This document shows, piece by piece, positions 25,205 through 36,233 of a DNA stretch of 64,000 bases. The stretch is from positions 1-64,000 of the forward strand of contig PLDT01000350.1 of NCBI GenBank assembly GCA_003136255.1. Reading direction: 5' to 3'. The notes under the pieces are model-generated. The model had not been told where the DNA came from, made no database searches, and saw only the letters and a program-made list of their open reading frames with translations. A program made the translations under genes and the position numbers. Numbering within the stretch: position 1 is the stretch's first letter; every line of letters begins with the position of its first letter. This DNA is from Palsa-504 sp003136255. GTDB taxonomy: Bacteria > Actinomycetota > Actinomycetes > Streptosporangiales > Streptosporangiaceae.

Positions 25205-26173
25205 TCAGATCGGCTTGAGCCGGTCCCGGGCCGCGGCCACGTCGGCGGCGGTCGGCGGGTCGTTGCCCCGCCGCTCGCAGTTGATCGAGGCCACCAGGAT
25301 CGCGTCGTCCAGGGCCCCGGATAGCTCGCCGGAGGGGCAGCGGGCCAGGTCGGCGGGCGCATACTGGCCCCGCCCGAGCAGCGATCCGATCAGCCCGGCG
25401 GTAAACGAGTCCCCGGCGCCCACCGTGTCGGCCACGACCACGTCGAGCGCGGGCCGACGGACCGACCAGCCCTGGGCGGTGTAGGCGTAGGCCCCGTCCG
25501 CGGAGCTGGTGATGACCACCACGGTCGCGCCCAGCTGCAGCCAGTGCCGGGCGACCTCCGCTGGCGTCAGGTCAGGGTAGAGCCACGCGATGTCGTCCGT
25601 GCTCGCCTTGGCCAGGTGGGCCAGGCCGATGGCGCGCTCGACCACCCGCCGCCCGTGCCCGGGATCGGCCAGCAATCCGGGCCGGACGTTCGGGTCATAG
25701 GTAATGAGCACGTCGCCGCGCCCGTGCATCTGACCGGCGAGTTCCAGGATCCGAGCGTCGCCCGGCGGCGTCCAGGACGCGATCGACCCGAAGTGCAGCA
25801 CGGCGGCCTGCGCTGGCGCGCGGCCGGTCTCCTCGGTCGTCCACTGCCAGTCCGCGGTGCCGTCGAGGTAGAAGTCGTAGCTGGCCCGGGCCGCAGCGTC
25901 CAGGGACACCACGGCCAGCGTGGACTGCTCCGCGGCGCTCGGCGCGGAGCCCAGGTCGATGCCCTCGGCCTGGGCGTGATCGCGCAGGATCCGGCCGAAC
26001 GCCGTGTCGCCCAGCCGCGCCATCAGGGTCGCGTGGTGCCCGAGACGGGCCAGGCCGATCGCGACGTTGTACGGGCTCCCGCCCGGCACGGCCTGGAACG
26101 TCTGTGGCGCCCCGGCGGGGATGAGGTCGATGATCGCCTCGCCGATGACGGTAACCCCGGCCCGGCCCGTCAT
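25205..26173 (-). CDS. PfkB family carbohydrate kinase (fructokinase-like)
   Basis: A 322-residue protein with the N-terminal substrate-binding segment VTVIGEAIIDLIPAG, the GGSPYNVAIGLARLG signature (~31-45), and C-terminal anion hole/catalytic base DTVGAGDSFTAGL (Asp near residue 254). It phosphorylates a sugar with ATP in the cytosol. The nearest characterised groups are fructokinases and 2-keto-3-deoxygluconate kinases; the sugar here is not determined. Its ATG overlaps the LacI stop (ATGA, 26170-26173), so regulator and kinase are coupled at the 3' end of the sugar ABC importer operon, and it probably acts on the imported sugar. Confidence 0.92.
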   Translation of the reverse strand: MTGRAGVTVIGEAIIDLIPAGAPQTFQAVPGGSPYNVAIGLARLGHHATLMARLGDTAFGRILRDHAQAEGIDLGSAPSAAEQSTLAVVSLDAAARASYDFYLDGTADWQWTTEETGRAPAQAAVLHFGSIASWTPPGDARILELAGQMHGRGDVLITYDPNVRPGLLADPGHGRRVVERAIGLAHLAKASTDDIAWLYPDLTPAEVARHWLQLGATVVVITSSADGAYAYTAQGWSVRRPALDVVVADTVGAGDSFTAGLIGSLLGRGQYAPADLARCPSGELSGALDDAILVASINCERRGNDPPTAADVAAARDRLKPI

Positions 26174-27234
26174 CCGCCCACCGCCATGGTGGGGGCGGGC
26201 CTGATCTCGCCCGAACCGCGCGTGATGATGCCGGTCGGCACCACGTGCGTGCGCGCGGGCGAGTCATCGCCGTCCAGGCGAGCGAACAACAGCTCCGCCG
26301 CCAGGTGCCCGAGTTGCGCGACGTCCTGGGTGATGGCGGTGATGCCCGGGACCAGGACGTCGGCGAGCGGGAAGTCATCGAAGCCGACCAGGGCGATCGT
26401 CTCTTGCAAGCAGGCCTGCCGCAGGGCCTTCACCGTGCCGATCGTGACCAGGTTCTGGCTCGCGAACAGGGCGGTCGGCGGGTCGGCCGAGCTGAGCAAC
26501 TCAGTGACAGCTTGTATCGCGGCATCGACGGTGCGCAGGCCCTGCCTGACGATCAGCGGGTCGGTGTCCAGCCCGGCTCGCTCCAGCGCGTGTCGGTAGC
26601 CGTCGAATCGGTGCGCCGCGGTAGCGATGCCGGGGCTGTCGCCGAGGTACGCGATCCGCCGGTGTCCGAACGAGCACAGGTGGTTCACGGCGGCTACGGC
26701 GCCGAGGCGATTGCTGGAAACCACGGCGTCGGCATCGAGGAACCTGGGTTCCCGGTCCACGAATACCACCCGGGTACCCAGCCTGCGCTCGGCCACCAGG
26801 TAGCTCTGGTCTGGTGCGGCGGGCATGATCACCAGACCGTCGACGCCACGGTCGATGAGCGTGATGGCCAGGTCGCGTTCGCGGTCCGGGTCCTCGTCCA
26901 GGCTCCCGATCAGGATCTGAACCCGCCGTCCCCGGGTCACGTCCTCCACCGCCCGCAGCAGGGCAGCGCAGAACGGGTTAGCCACGTCCTCGAGCAGCAG
27001 CCCGATCGTCGCCGTGCGCCGGTCGCCGCGGCGCAGGCTGCTCGCGGTCAGGTTGGGCCGGTATCCGAGCTTGCCCGCCGCGTCCCGGATCCGGGCGGCC
27101 AGATCCGGCGCGACGGTCGGGTCGCCGTTCATCACCCGCGACACGGTCTTGACCGCCACTCCCGCCAGCGCCGCCACGTCCTTCATCGTCGGTCGGGCAT
27201 GTCGGCGCTGACCGCCAGCACGGACCGCAGACAT
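26170..27234 (-). CDS. LacI family transcriptional regulator
   Basis: A 354-residue protein with the HTH at ~16-37 (TMKDVAALAGVAVKTVSRVM) and hinge NLTASSLRRG, followed by the periplasmic-binding-protein-like effector domain (TIGLLLEDVANPFCAALLRA, VDGLVIMPAA, FGHRRIAYLGD, IALVGFDDFPLADVL). Met17 is a possible alternative start. It sits between the MalK-type ATPase and the PfkB kinase and most likely represses this importer operon until its sugar, or a phosphorylated product, binds. Confidence 0.93.
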   Translation of the reverse strand: MSAVRAGGQRRHARPTMKDVAALAGVAVKTVSRVMNGDPTVAPDLAARIRDAAGKLGYRPNLTASSLRRGDRRTATIGLLLEDVANPFCAALLRAVEDVTRGRRVQILIGSLDEDPDRERDLAITLIDRGVDGLVIMPAAPDQSYLVAERRLGTRVVFVDREPRFLDADAVVSSNRLGAVAAVNHLCSFGHRRIAYLGDSPGIATAAHRFDGYRHALERAGLDTDPLIVRQGLRTVDAAIQAVTELLSSADPPTALFASQNLVTIGTVKALRQACLQETIALVGFDDFPLADVLVPGITAITQDVAQLGHLAAELLFARLDGDDSPARTHVVPTGIITRGSGEIRPAPTMAVGG

Positions 27235-27337
27235 CGATGTCCTTCCAAGGATGAACGCGGGGGGAATTTAGCCTGATCTCACAATATGACCTGGGCACTA
27301 CCAAAATAACCGCGAGCCGCCAGCCGCCAGCCGCCAG

Positions 27338-27339
27338 NN
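27338..27339. other. assembly gap (two N) after an AGCCGCC tandem repeat
   Basis: Three consecutive copies of a 7-base unit (AGCCGCC-type, 27316-27337) abut the N run. The repeat probably stalled assembly. The gap lies between the ATPase stop and the LacI start, so the LacI promoter may be incomplete. Confidence 0.75.
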
Positions 27340-27370
27340 TGGTCATGGAACCAGCCGCGGGCCGGGCCCG

Positions 27371-28343
<973 letters not shown>

Positions 28344-28374
28344 CATGCCTCCTTACTGAGCGTGCCGGGCCCGC

Positions 28375-29208
28375 TCATCCCTTCACCGCGCCCGAGGTCA
28401 GGCCGGAGATCACGAACTTGCGGAAGATGAACACCAGGATTCCGATCGGGAACACCGCCACCACGCTGGCGGCGAAGATGGTCCCGAACGGGACCTCGTT
28501 CGGGGTGCCGAACGTCGCGATACCGACCGGGATCATCTTAAGGTTGATGTCGAAGGTGAGCGCCATCAGGAACTCGGTCCAGCACGCGGTGAAGGTGAAA
28601 ATGCCGGCCGTGAACACCCCCGGCAGGGCCATCGGCAAGATGATCGACCACACCGTGCGTATCGGCCCGGCGCCGTCGATCCGGCTGGTCTCTTCCATCT
28701 CCTTGGGGATGCCGAGCATGTAGTTGCGCAGGATCCAGATGGCGAACGGCAGGAAGAACGCCGTGTACGGGATGATCAGGCCCTGGTAGCTGTCCAGCCA
28801 GCCGAGGTCCTTCTCCAGCGTGTACAGCGGCGCGATCACCGCGATCTCGGGGAACAGCGAGATCATCAGCAGCGTCACCATCAAGGTGAACTTCCCCCGC
28901 ATCGGCAGCCTGCCGAGCGCGTAGCCGGCCATCGTCCCGAAGATCAGCACCAGCGCCGTGGCGCTGAGCGTCACGACCACCGAGTGGATGAAGTACGAGC
29001 CGAAGCCGTACTCGTTGAAGGCCTGCGAGTAGTTAGCGCCGCTGAACGGGTTCGGCCAGTACTGCACCGACCCCAGGTCGGCTGGGTTCCTGAAGCTGGT
29101 GATGACCAGCCAGTACAGCGGCAGCACGATGAACAGCACCACGAAGAGCCCGGAGATGTTGACGCCGTTGATGACCTTGCGCCAGCCGGTCCGGTTGCGC
29201 TTGCGCAT
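28375..29208 (-). CDS. carbohydrate ABC transporter permease (MalG family)
   Basis: A 277-residue protein starting MRKRNRTGWRKVING with six transmembrane segments. The EAA loop reads IPKEMEETSRIDGAGPIRTV and the C-terminus is VISGLTSGAVKG, the standard MalG ending. Its ATG shares one base with the MalF-type stop (TGATG, 29206-29210). It forms the membrane channel with the permease at 29208-30170. A longer frame upstream of 29208 lies inside that gene and is rejected. Confidence 0.95.
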   Translation of the reverse strand: MRKRNRTGWRKVINGVNISGLFVVLFIVLPLYWLVITSFRNPADLGSVQYWPNPFSGANYSQAFNEYGFGSYFIHSVVVTLSATALVLIFGTMAGYALGRLPMRGKFTLMVTLLMISLFPEIAVIAPLYTLEKDLGWLDSYQGLIIPYTAFFLPFAIWILRNYMLGIPKEMEETSRIDGAGPIRTVWSIILPMALPGVFTAGIFTFTACWTEFLMALTFDINLKMIPVGIATFGTPNEVPFGTIFAASVVAVFPIGILVFIFRKFVISGLTSGAVKG

Positions 29209-30170
29209 CAGGTTCCTTCCTTTCCGACCTGGACCTTGAAGGCCCGCAGCGAGACCAGGCAGCCGATCAGCACCAGCAGCGCGGTGGTGGTGGCCACCGC
29301 CGAGCCGGTCCCGAAGTCGAGGTTCTGGAACAGCGCCTTGTAACCCAGGATGGCCAGCGACGTGGTGGCCGTGCCCGGCCCGCCGTTGGTCATCACGAAC
29401 GGCAGGTCGAACAGTCCGAAGGCCTGCAGCACGCGGAACAGTACGGCCAGGGAGAGGGTAGGTCGTAGCAGCGGGACGGTGATCCGCCAGAACGTGGACC
29501 ACCCAGAAGACCCGTCCACCTCGGCCGCCTCGTAGATGTCGCCGGGCAGCATCACCAGGCCGGCCAGCACGATGATGGCCACGAACGGGGTGGTCTTCCA
29601 GATGTCGGCGATCATCAGCGCGATGATGGCCGGAGTGTTCGTGCCCAGGATGTTCGGGTGGCCCAGACCGACGGCGCCCAAAATGGCGTCGGCCACGCCG
29701 TAGACCCCGTTGTAGATGTACAGCCACAACTCGGCGTTGATGACGGTGATCATCGACCAGGGGAGCAGCAGCAGGGCCATCATCCACCCGCGCCCTGAGG
29801 TCAGACGCTCGAGTACGAGCGCGATCAGGGTGCCGATCACCAGTTCCACCAGCACCGTGATGAACGTGTAGATGATGGTAAAGGCGAGCGCGTAATGCCA
29901 GGTCGAGTTCTTGAACACCACGGAGTAGTTGTTGCCCGTGAAGCCGTGCAGTTGGATTCCGGCGCCCGTGTCCGTGACGTTGTTCAGGCTCATGATCACG
30001 GAGTAGACGATGGGGAAGATGGTGACGGCGGCCACGACGATCAGCGCGGGAGCGGAGAAGCTCCAGCCCAGCCGGGCCATCCGTTTACGGTTGACGTCCG
30101 GGCGGCCAACCAGGGGCGGAGGCGCCTGAACGTGTTCGGCGGTACCTGAGGTGGTGGTCACATTGGTCAC
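29208..30170 (-). CDS. carbohydrate ABC transporter permease (MalF family)
   Basis: A 320-residue protein with a ~35-residue cytosolic N-terminus, six membrane segments (first GWSFSAPALIVVAAVTIFPI) and the EAA loop LPGDIYEAAEVDGSSGWSTF near residues 225-245. The segment TNGGPGTATTSLAILGYKAL is typical of sugar-importer MalF proteins. It lies 123 bases downstream of the binding-protein gene on the same strand. Confidence 0.95.
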   Translation of the reverse strand: MTNVTTTSGTAEHVQAPPPLVGRPDVNRKRMARLGWSFSAPALIVVAAVTIFPIVYSVIMSLNNVTDTGAGIQLHGFTGNNYSVVFKNSTWHYALAFTIIYTFITVLVELVIGTLIALVLERLTSGRGWMMALLLLPWSMITVINAELWLYIYNGVYGVADAILGAVGLGHPNILGTNTPAIIALMIADIWKTTPFVAIIVLAGLVMLPGDIYEAAEVDGSSGWSTFWRITVPLLRPTLSLAVLFRVLQAFGLFDLPFVMTNGGPGTATTSLAILGYKALFQNLDFGTGSAVATTTALLVLIGCLVSLRAFKVQVGKEGT

Positions 30171-30293
30171 CCCTTCGTGCCGGGGAGGGAGTTCACCTTC
30201 GCCAGCTCACGTGATCTTCGTAACACGGAAGGGTCGCCCAGGGCCAGCAGGCCGAGCGTGCCAGCCTGCTGACCCTGGGTTCTGGCGGCCTGG

Positions 30294-31621
30294 TTACAGG
30301 CCGCTAGCCGCGCTGGACAGGGCCGTGTTGGCGGCCGATTCAGCGGCGGACATGGCCGCCGACGGGGAGGTCGAGCCGGACAGCGCCGCGTTCACGTTGG
30401 TGTAGATCGCGCTGCTCAGCTGCGGGTAGTTCGGCGTGCCCGCGGGCCGNNCGCACCGACTCCACGGTGGGGATCTCGGAGTACTGCTCGGACAGGACGT
30501 CCTGGGCCTTCGTGCTCGCCATCCACTTGATGAAGGTCAGGTCGGCGGCGATGTTCTTGCTGTGCGGGTTGATGTACAGGTTCCAGCCGCCGATGTTGGA
30601 GTATCCGGGGGAAGGCTGGCCGGAGAAGGTGGGCAGCGGTGCCACGCCGACCTTGCCAACGGTGGGAGTGCCCGCGACCTGCGAGTCGGCGTAGGCGTAG
30701 TCCCAGTTGCGCAGGAACGCGGCATCCCCGGAGGCGAACGTGGACATCGCCTGCGCCTCCTGGAACGTGGTCACCGCCGATGGGGTGACGCCGCTGGTGA
30801 TCAGCTGGCGCATGAACGTGACCGCCTTGATCGCGGCCGGCGAGTCGAGGCTGGCCGTGGTGTAGGCGCTGTTGGTCGCCGTGCCGCCGGCGTCGGTCAG
30901 GTACTCCATGAAGTCGCACGTCAGGCCCTCGTACGAGGCACCCTCCCAGACGAACCCGTACTTGACCAGCCCGGCCTTCTGCAGCGTCTCCGACTCAGAC
31001 AGCAGCTGCTCCCAGGTCGTGGGCACCGGCAGGTGCTCCTTGGCCAGCANNCAGGAAGCCCTGGTCCTCGAACATCGGCGAGCCGTAGACCTTGCCCTGG
31101 TACGTGGCGCCCTGGACCAGACCGGGCGCGAACTGCGCCCAGTAGCTGGACGGCAGGTAATCCGACAGCGGCACCGCGAACCCGTGCTCGCCGAACTGGG
31201 CCGGCCAGATCACGTCGCCCATGAACACGTCCGGGGTGGACGCCCCGCCCGAGATGTCCGTGGCCAGTGTCGCCCGGTTGGTGTCGGTGTTGTTCGGCGC
31301 CGAGGTCAGCGAGACCTTGATGTTCGGGTACTGCGCCTCGAAGTCCTTGATCAGCACCGTCCGGACGTCCACGCCGCTGGTGTTGATCGGACTCGCCCAC
31401 CAGTCGATCGTGCCCGACGTCGCGTTACCCGGTGCCGTTGACGTCCCGCTCGCCGGCAACGCCGTGCTCGAGCTCGAAGTCGTGCTGCCGGCGCTGGTGC
31501 CACTGCTAGTGCTGCTGCTACAGCCGGCTACGCCAAGCGCCCCGACCGCCCCGACCAGGGCGGCCAGCTGCCAGCTTCTCAGCCGCCGCGACGAGTATCC
31601 CGCCGATCTCTGTCGTGCCAT
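30294..31621 (-). CDS. extracellular sugar-binding lipoprotein of ABC importer, with two assembly gaps
   Basis: The start at 31621 (MARQRSAGYSSRRLRSW) gives a lipoprotein signal peptide with lipobox GVAGC (Cys34) and then a Ser/Thr-rich tether. Family 1 solute-binding segments follow: IKDFEAQYPNIKVSLTSAP, DVFMGDVIWPAQFGEHG, and LFTF-type lobe GDAAFLRNWDYAYADSQ. Gaps at 31050-31051 (about six residues, expected YYRxD) and 30450-30451 change the apparent frame; the last 51 codons, RPAGTPNYPQLSSAIYTNVN onward to TAA at 30294, are in the third frame segment. It captures the sugar outside the membrane and delivers it to the two permeases. Confidence 0.88.
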
Positions 31622-32225
31622 TGATGCTCCTTGGGCCAGGGATGGACGCCACACCGCGACCACCCGTTCCTGTACTCCTGCTTGCTACGTTGTGGCTGTC
31701 TTGAGGTCGTCTTCGCGAGCCTGGCTGCCGCGGCCGCATCTGCCGCGGTAGCGGCCGAGCTCCCATGTCGGGCGGCCGGGGCCGGGCGTGACCGCGCCGA
31801 TGACTGGCAATCCTGCCCAGCTCGTACGGACGGCTCCGTCAGGCATGCGCGCGCAGACGACTAGCTCCACGGACGTGCCTCCCGGCCAGCAGCCGGGGCA
31901 CCGCGATCAGGCCGGATTGCAGCCTCTTGGTTCGTTAGCCGTGGATGACTCATATCGGACTTCCTTCGAGCCTGAGCCGGAGCAGCCAGCCTCCTGAATA
32001 ACGTTATCTCGACATCATCTCTAGCGTGATGCAACGTTCTCCTGGGGGCAAGCCCAGTTTCCATCTCGTTTCCAAAATGTGACGCCTGTATCTTGGATAG
32101 CGCAAAGATAAAGCTCGCGGCGTTGTCTAGTCGTCTCACGGCCGGCCGCCTGGATTTCCGGAGCGCCGTGCAAAGGACCGCCGCACCACGCAAATGCGGT
32201 GGCAAAAAAGCATTGCGAGTCAACG
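31622..32225. other. 604-bp intergenic region with AACGTT-centred palindromes
   Basis: No convincing gene; the short frames here have random-looking translations. The stretch 31990-32130 is more AT-rich than its surroundings and carries ATAACGTTAT (perfect palindrome, 31998-32007), a CAACGTT at 32033-32039 and CAACGTTATC at 32221-32230. CG-centred palindromes of this kind are typical LacI half-site pairs, and the region should hold the importer-operon promoter, but the sites are far (up to 600 bases) from the lipoprotein start. Confidence 0.4.
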
Positions 32226-34688
32226 TTATCCGGTTTCCTTCAGCGATTCCCGGGTAGTGCGACCGCTGACTGGTGTGCCCGCTGGGGCGAGGGAGAATCG
32301 TGACGTCTGGCCGCTCCTAGGTAACGGATTCCGAAGCAACGGTGGGTGCGGATGCGGCCGCGACGGGCTGGCCGGGCTGCGCAGGTGAGCGGAGTCGGAG
32401 ATCCGGGTGGTGCGACGGGCCAGGAACAACGCCGCCGCCGTGGCGACGGCCAGCGCGACGGCCAGGATCTCGGCGATGGTCGCGGCGGACAAGCCCGCGG
32501 CGATGCCCGACCCGATCCCGCTCGTCTGGCCCTGCATGTTGATCAGCCGCGGCGCGATCACCAGGCCCGCGATCATCCCGCCGGCCACGCCGATCGCGGT
32601 CAGGATCGTGGTGTTGACCACGAGCGTGGCCATCACCTGGCGCGGTGTGAGCCCCATGGCCTTGAGCACGCCCACCTCGTGCAGGTGATCCCTCAGCCCG
32701 ACCGCGGTCGCGGTGAGCAGGTTGGCCAGCCCGATGACAGCCAGCAGGACGACCGCGACGGCGACCACCAGTCGCACGACCCCGAGCCCGCTGGCCGGAT
32801 TGGTCACCAGACGCACGTCGAGCCGGTTGTGTGAGGCTTCGAGCAGGTCCGCCCGCGCCGTGGCGGCCGCCACGCCCGGCTTCAGGACCAGGCTGTAGAC
32901 CAGTGGGGGCGGCCCGCTGCCGGCGTCGGTCAGCGCGTCGAGCCCGAAATCGAGGACGTCCCCGTTGTTGGCCGGCTCGATGGTCCGTCCCACGATGTGC
33001 AAGATCACCGGCACGCCGTCGATGGTCGGCGAGATCCACGCGCCGACCCCGATGTGCATCAGGTCCAGGAAACCCTGGCCCGCCACCGCCTCGTTGGCGG
33101 CGCGGAACATATGCCCCTGGACCATCTGGAACGGGTACGGCCGCCAGGAGTAGCCCATGGCCCGGGCAATGAACGTGCCGTTGACGCCGGGCAGCAGCGT
33201 CTCGAACTCGGCGCCCGGGTAGGACGCGAGCACCTGGTCGTCCTGGCTGATCAGGGCCCGGGTCTGCTTCGCGTCCAGGCCGCCTTGGCTTACCGTGACG
33301 GCCGCCGCCAGGCCTATCCGCCCCGGGTCCCTGGTGAAGCTGTCCACGGTCGACCAGCAGGTCAGCGCGATGGTGATCATCACCATCGGGATGGCCAGCC
33401 CGACCACGGTCAGCGCCGCGGGCAGCCGCCGGGTCAGCGAGTCCCGGGCGCCGAGGACGAGGGCCGCCGGAAGGTGGACGAGCAGGCCCAGCCGGGCGAT
33501 CAGGGACAGGTGACCACGTGGCGGGCTCGGCTGCACGGCGGCGACCGGAGAGACCAGGCCCGCCCGCCAGGCCGGGATGATGGTGGCGACCGCCACGGTG
33601 AGTACAGTGCCGCCGGCGATCAGTGCCAGCCATGCGCCGGACAGCGGAGCCAGGCCGACCGGCGTGCCGTCCGGCGGCCGCACGAACTCCGGCGAGGTCA
33701 AGATCCGCGCCGCGGCCAGCCCGAGTACGGCTCCGGCCGCGCCCAGCGCGGTCTGCTGGGCGAGCAGCATCCGCACCACCTGACCGGGGGTGAACCCGAG
33801 CGCCTTCAGCATCGCGATGTCCTGGCGCTGCACCAGGACCCGGGCCGCGGTGACGTTGGCGATTGCGCACGGGCCGGCGATCAGCGCGATGATGCCGAAC
33901 AGGGCCAGCAGCAGCCCGAGCAGCCGGTCGTTGCTGGCCATCGAGCCCTGCACCTGCTGCCAGGTCGAGTAGCGCAAGACCGCCGAGTTCTCCGCCGCGC
34001 CGTTGTAGTAGTTGTAGATGTTCTGCACGACCTCGCTGGTGGCCAGGGCGGAGTTGTCGTCCAGCCGCAGACCCACGACCTTCTCGGTCTCGCTCGCCTG
34101 CGGCTCGACCCGGGTCAGCAGCGTGTGCTGGACCCAGATCAGGCCGGGCGTCCACTGCGGGTAGAAACCCTGGTCGGCGGTGTCGGCGATGCCGATGACC
34201 CGGATCGAGACCTGCGTGCCGTCGATGCCGTCCACGACGATCTGGTCACCGACGCCGACGTGGACGGCCGCCGCGAACGACGCCTCAAGCACCGCGCCGT
34301 CCTGCTCCGAGGGCCGCAGCCAGGTGCCCGCCACGATCAGCGGCGCGGACATCGTGGGCGGCACCGGGGTCAGGCCGGCCAGTTCGACCGGTGACCGTAC
34401 CGCGCCCTGCTCCAGCGTCGCCGAGGCGGCCTGGTAAGGCTGGCCGACCGCCTGGACTCCCGGGAGCGAGCGCAGCTCGCTGGTATTGGTCCCGTTCTGG
34501 AAGTAGACCAGTACGTCCGCCCCGCGGGTCCGGGCGAACAGTTGCTGCCACGGGTTCAGGGCGCCCTGCAGCAGCATCGTGGCCAGGAAGAGCGCGGCCA
34601 CCACGCAGCCGACCACCCCTATGGTGAGCAGGGCCTGGCCGCGGTGAGCGCGCAGATCCGCGCGTGCCCACCGCAGCGTGCCTCGCAC
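32226..34688 (-). CDS. FtsX/MacB-type ABC transporter permease
   Basis: An 820-residue protein starting at GTG 34688. Its layout is an N-terminal helix (QALLTIGVVGCVVAALFLAT), a ~200-residue extracytoplasmic domain, an FtsX three-helix core (~255-385, with IAMLKALGFTPGQVVRMLLA), a fourth-helix region, a second extracytoplasmic domain and a second FtsX core (~640-770, VGVLKAMGLTPRQVMATLVV). The two core motifs mark a double-module FtsX_permease. The C-terminal ~50 residues are Pro/Ser/Arg-rich. It pairs with the ATPase at 34695-35486, six bases upstream, in a MacB-like, mechanotransmission-type complex; its role may be export or lipoprotein handling. Confidence 0.9.
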   Translation of the reverse strand: MRGTLRWARADLRAHRGQALLTIGVVGCVVAALFLATMLLQGALNPWQQLFARTRGADVLVYFQNGTNTSELRSLPGVQAVGQPYQAASATLEQGAVRSPVELAGLTPVPPTMSAPLIVAGTWLRPSEQDGAVLEASFAAAVHVGVGDQIVVDGIDGTQVSIRVIGIADTADQGFYPQWTPGLIWVQHTLLTRVEPQASETEKVVGLRLDDNSALATSEVVQNIYNYYNGAAENSAVLRYSTWQQVQGSMASNDRLLGLLLALFGIIALIAGPCAIANVTAARVLVQRQDIAMLKALGFTPGQVVRMLLAQQTALGAAGAVLGLAAARILTSPEFVRPPDGTPVGLAPLSGAWLALIAGGTVLTVAVATIIPAWRAGLVSPVAAVQPSPPRGHLSLIARLGLLVHLPAALVLGARDSLTRRLPAALTVVGLAIPMVMITIALTCWSTVDSFTRDPGRIGLAAAVTVSQGGLDAKQTRALISQDDQVLASYPGAEFETLLPGVNGTFIARAMGYSWRPYPFQMVQGHMFRAANEAVAGQGFLDLMHIGVGAWISPTIDGVPVILHIVGRTIEPANNGDVLDFGLDALTDAGSGPPPLVYSLVLKPGVAAATARADLLEASHNRLDVRLVTNPASGLGVVRLVVAVAVVLLAVIGLANLLTATAVGLRDHLHEVGVLKAMGLTPRQVMATLVVNTTILTAIGVAGGMIAGLVIAPRLINMQGQTSGIGSGIAAGLSAATIAEILAVALAVATAAALFLARRTTRISDSAHLRSPASPSRPHPHPPLLRNPLPRSGQTSRFSLAPAGTPVSGRTTRESLKETG

Positions 34689-34694
34689 CGGGTC

Positions 34695-35482
<788 letters not shown>

Positions 35483-35486
<4 letters not shown>

Positions 35487-36010
35487 ACGAGTTCCTCCTG
35501 GCATCGTTCCAGCCAGTCCAGGTCGGCCTGCAGGTGCAAGACGGCTCCCTCGATCAGCAGCCGGGCCGTGGTGTCGGCCGGATCGGTGTCGGCCTGCAGC
35601 TCGGTGAGCCGGCGTATGAGGCTGAGGTAGTGCCGGCGCTGCTTGTTCATCAGGGCCATCCGGTCGGCCAGCCCGGCCAGCGGGGCGAGGATCAGCTTGA
35701 CGAAGAAGTCGTCCCGGATGCGAGGCCCGTCGCTCGGCTCGTCGACCCACGCGCTGAGGGCCTCCCGCCCGGCGGGCGTGAGCTCGTAGACGCGCTTGTT
35801 CGGCCGCGTGGTCTGCTCCACGTCCTGGCTGCGCACCAGCCCGTCCTGCTCGAGCCGCTTGAGCGTGACGTACACCTGCCCGATGTTGGGGGAGGGATAG
35901 GCCTGGCCAAAGGTCTGTTCCAGCGCAAGCTTCAGCTCATAGCCATGAGCCGGCTCTTTTGCGAGGAGCGCCAGCAAGGGCTGCCGCACGATCCCGTCAC
36001 CTCCATGCAC
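35483..36010 (-). CDS. PadR family transcriptional regulator
   Basis: A 175-residue protein. The winged helix spans ~8-85 (LLALLAKEPAHGYELKLALE, then NIGQVYVTLKRLEQDGLVRS and RVYELTPAGREAL), with a C-terminal Vir-like coiled helix (~105-170) for dimerisation. PadR repressors commonly control MacB/FtsX-type export genes in the same operon. It overlaps the ATPase gene by four bases. Repeated ACATAAC half-sites and a TACATA/TATGTA inverted repeat in the 223-bp region upstream are probable binding sites. Confidence 0.93.
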
Positions 36011-36060
36011 CTGCCAGGGCCCGGACCGGCCCCGGTTAGCTCGCGCTCAGATTAACGCTG

Positions 36061-36077
36061 TACATAACAGATATGTA
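36061..36077 (-). promoter_or_regulatory. candidate PadR operator overlapping padR-side promoter
   Basis: TACATA - ACAGA - TATGTA is a perfect 6-bp inverted repeat. On the minus strand a possible promoter reads TTACAT, 17 bases, TTAATC, so the repeat would cover its -35 and spacer, consistent with autorepression. The site starts 50 bases upstream of the PadR start codon. Confidence 0.5.
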
Positions 36078-36157
36078 AGCCCCTGCGCCCGGCGAGTTTC
36101 GGCCAGCTACGTTGGGACCCGGCGCGTCGGCGCGTCGGCGCGAAACATGTCGGAGTC

Positions 36158-36200
36158 GTTATGTGATCGTGTTGACATATACATAACAACGGTGCATAAC
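36158..36200 (+). promoter_or_regulatory. promoter with CATAAC half-sites for the binding lipoprotein
   Basis: TTGACA (36172-36177) and CATAAC (36195-36200) are separated by 17 bases, a good housekeeping-type promoter 34 bases before the GTG start. GTTATGT (36158-36164) and ACATAAC (36181-36187) form an inverted pair around the -35, and GCATAAC (36194-36200) overlaps the -10. The same half-site occurs near padR, so the PadR protein may control both directions. Confidence 0.55.
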
Positions 36201-36233
36201 ATGCATCTACGAATCTAGAGGGCAGGTGGAGTC

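Noticed and set aside
31861..32223. 120-codon minus-strand frame in the 604-bp intergenic region
   Set aside because: No ribosome-binding site, no recognisable domain and Arg/Ala-rich random composition; it lies in the likely promoter region.
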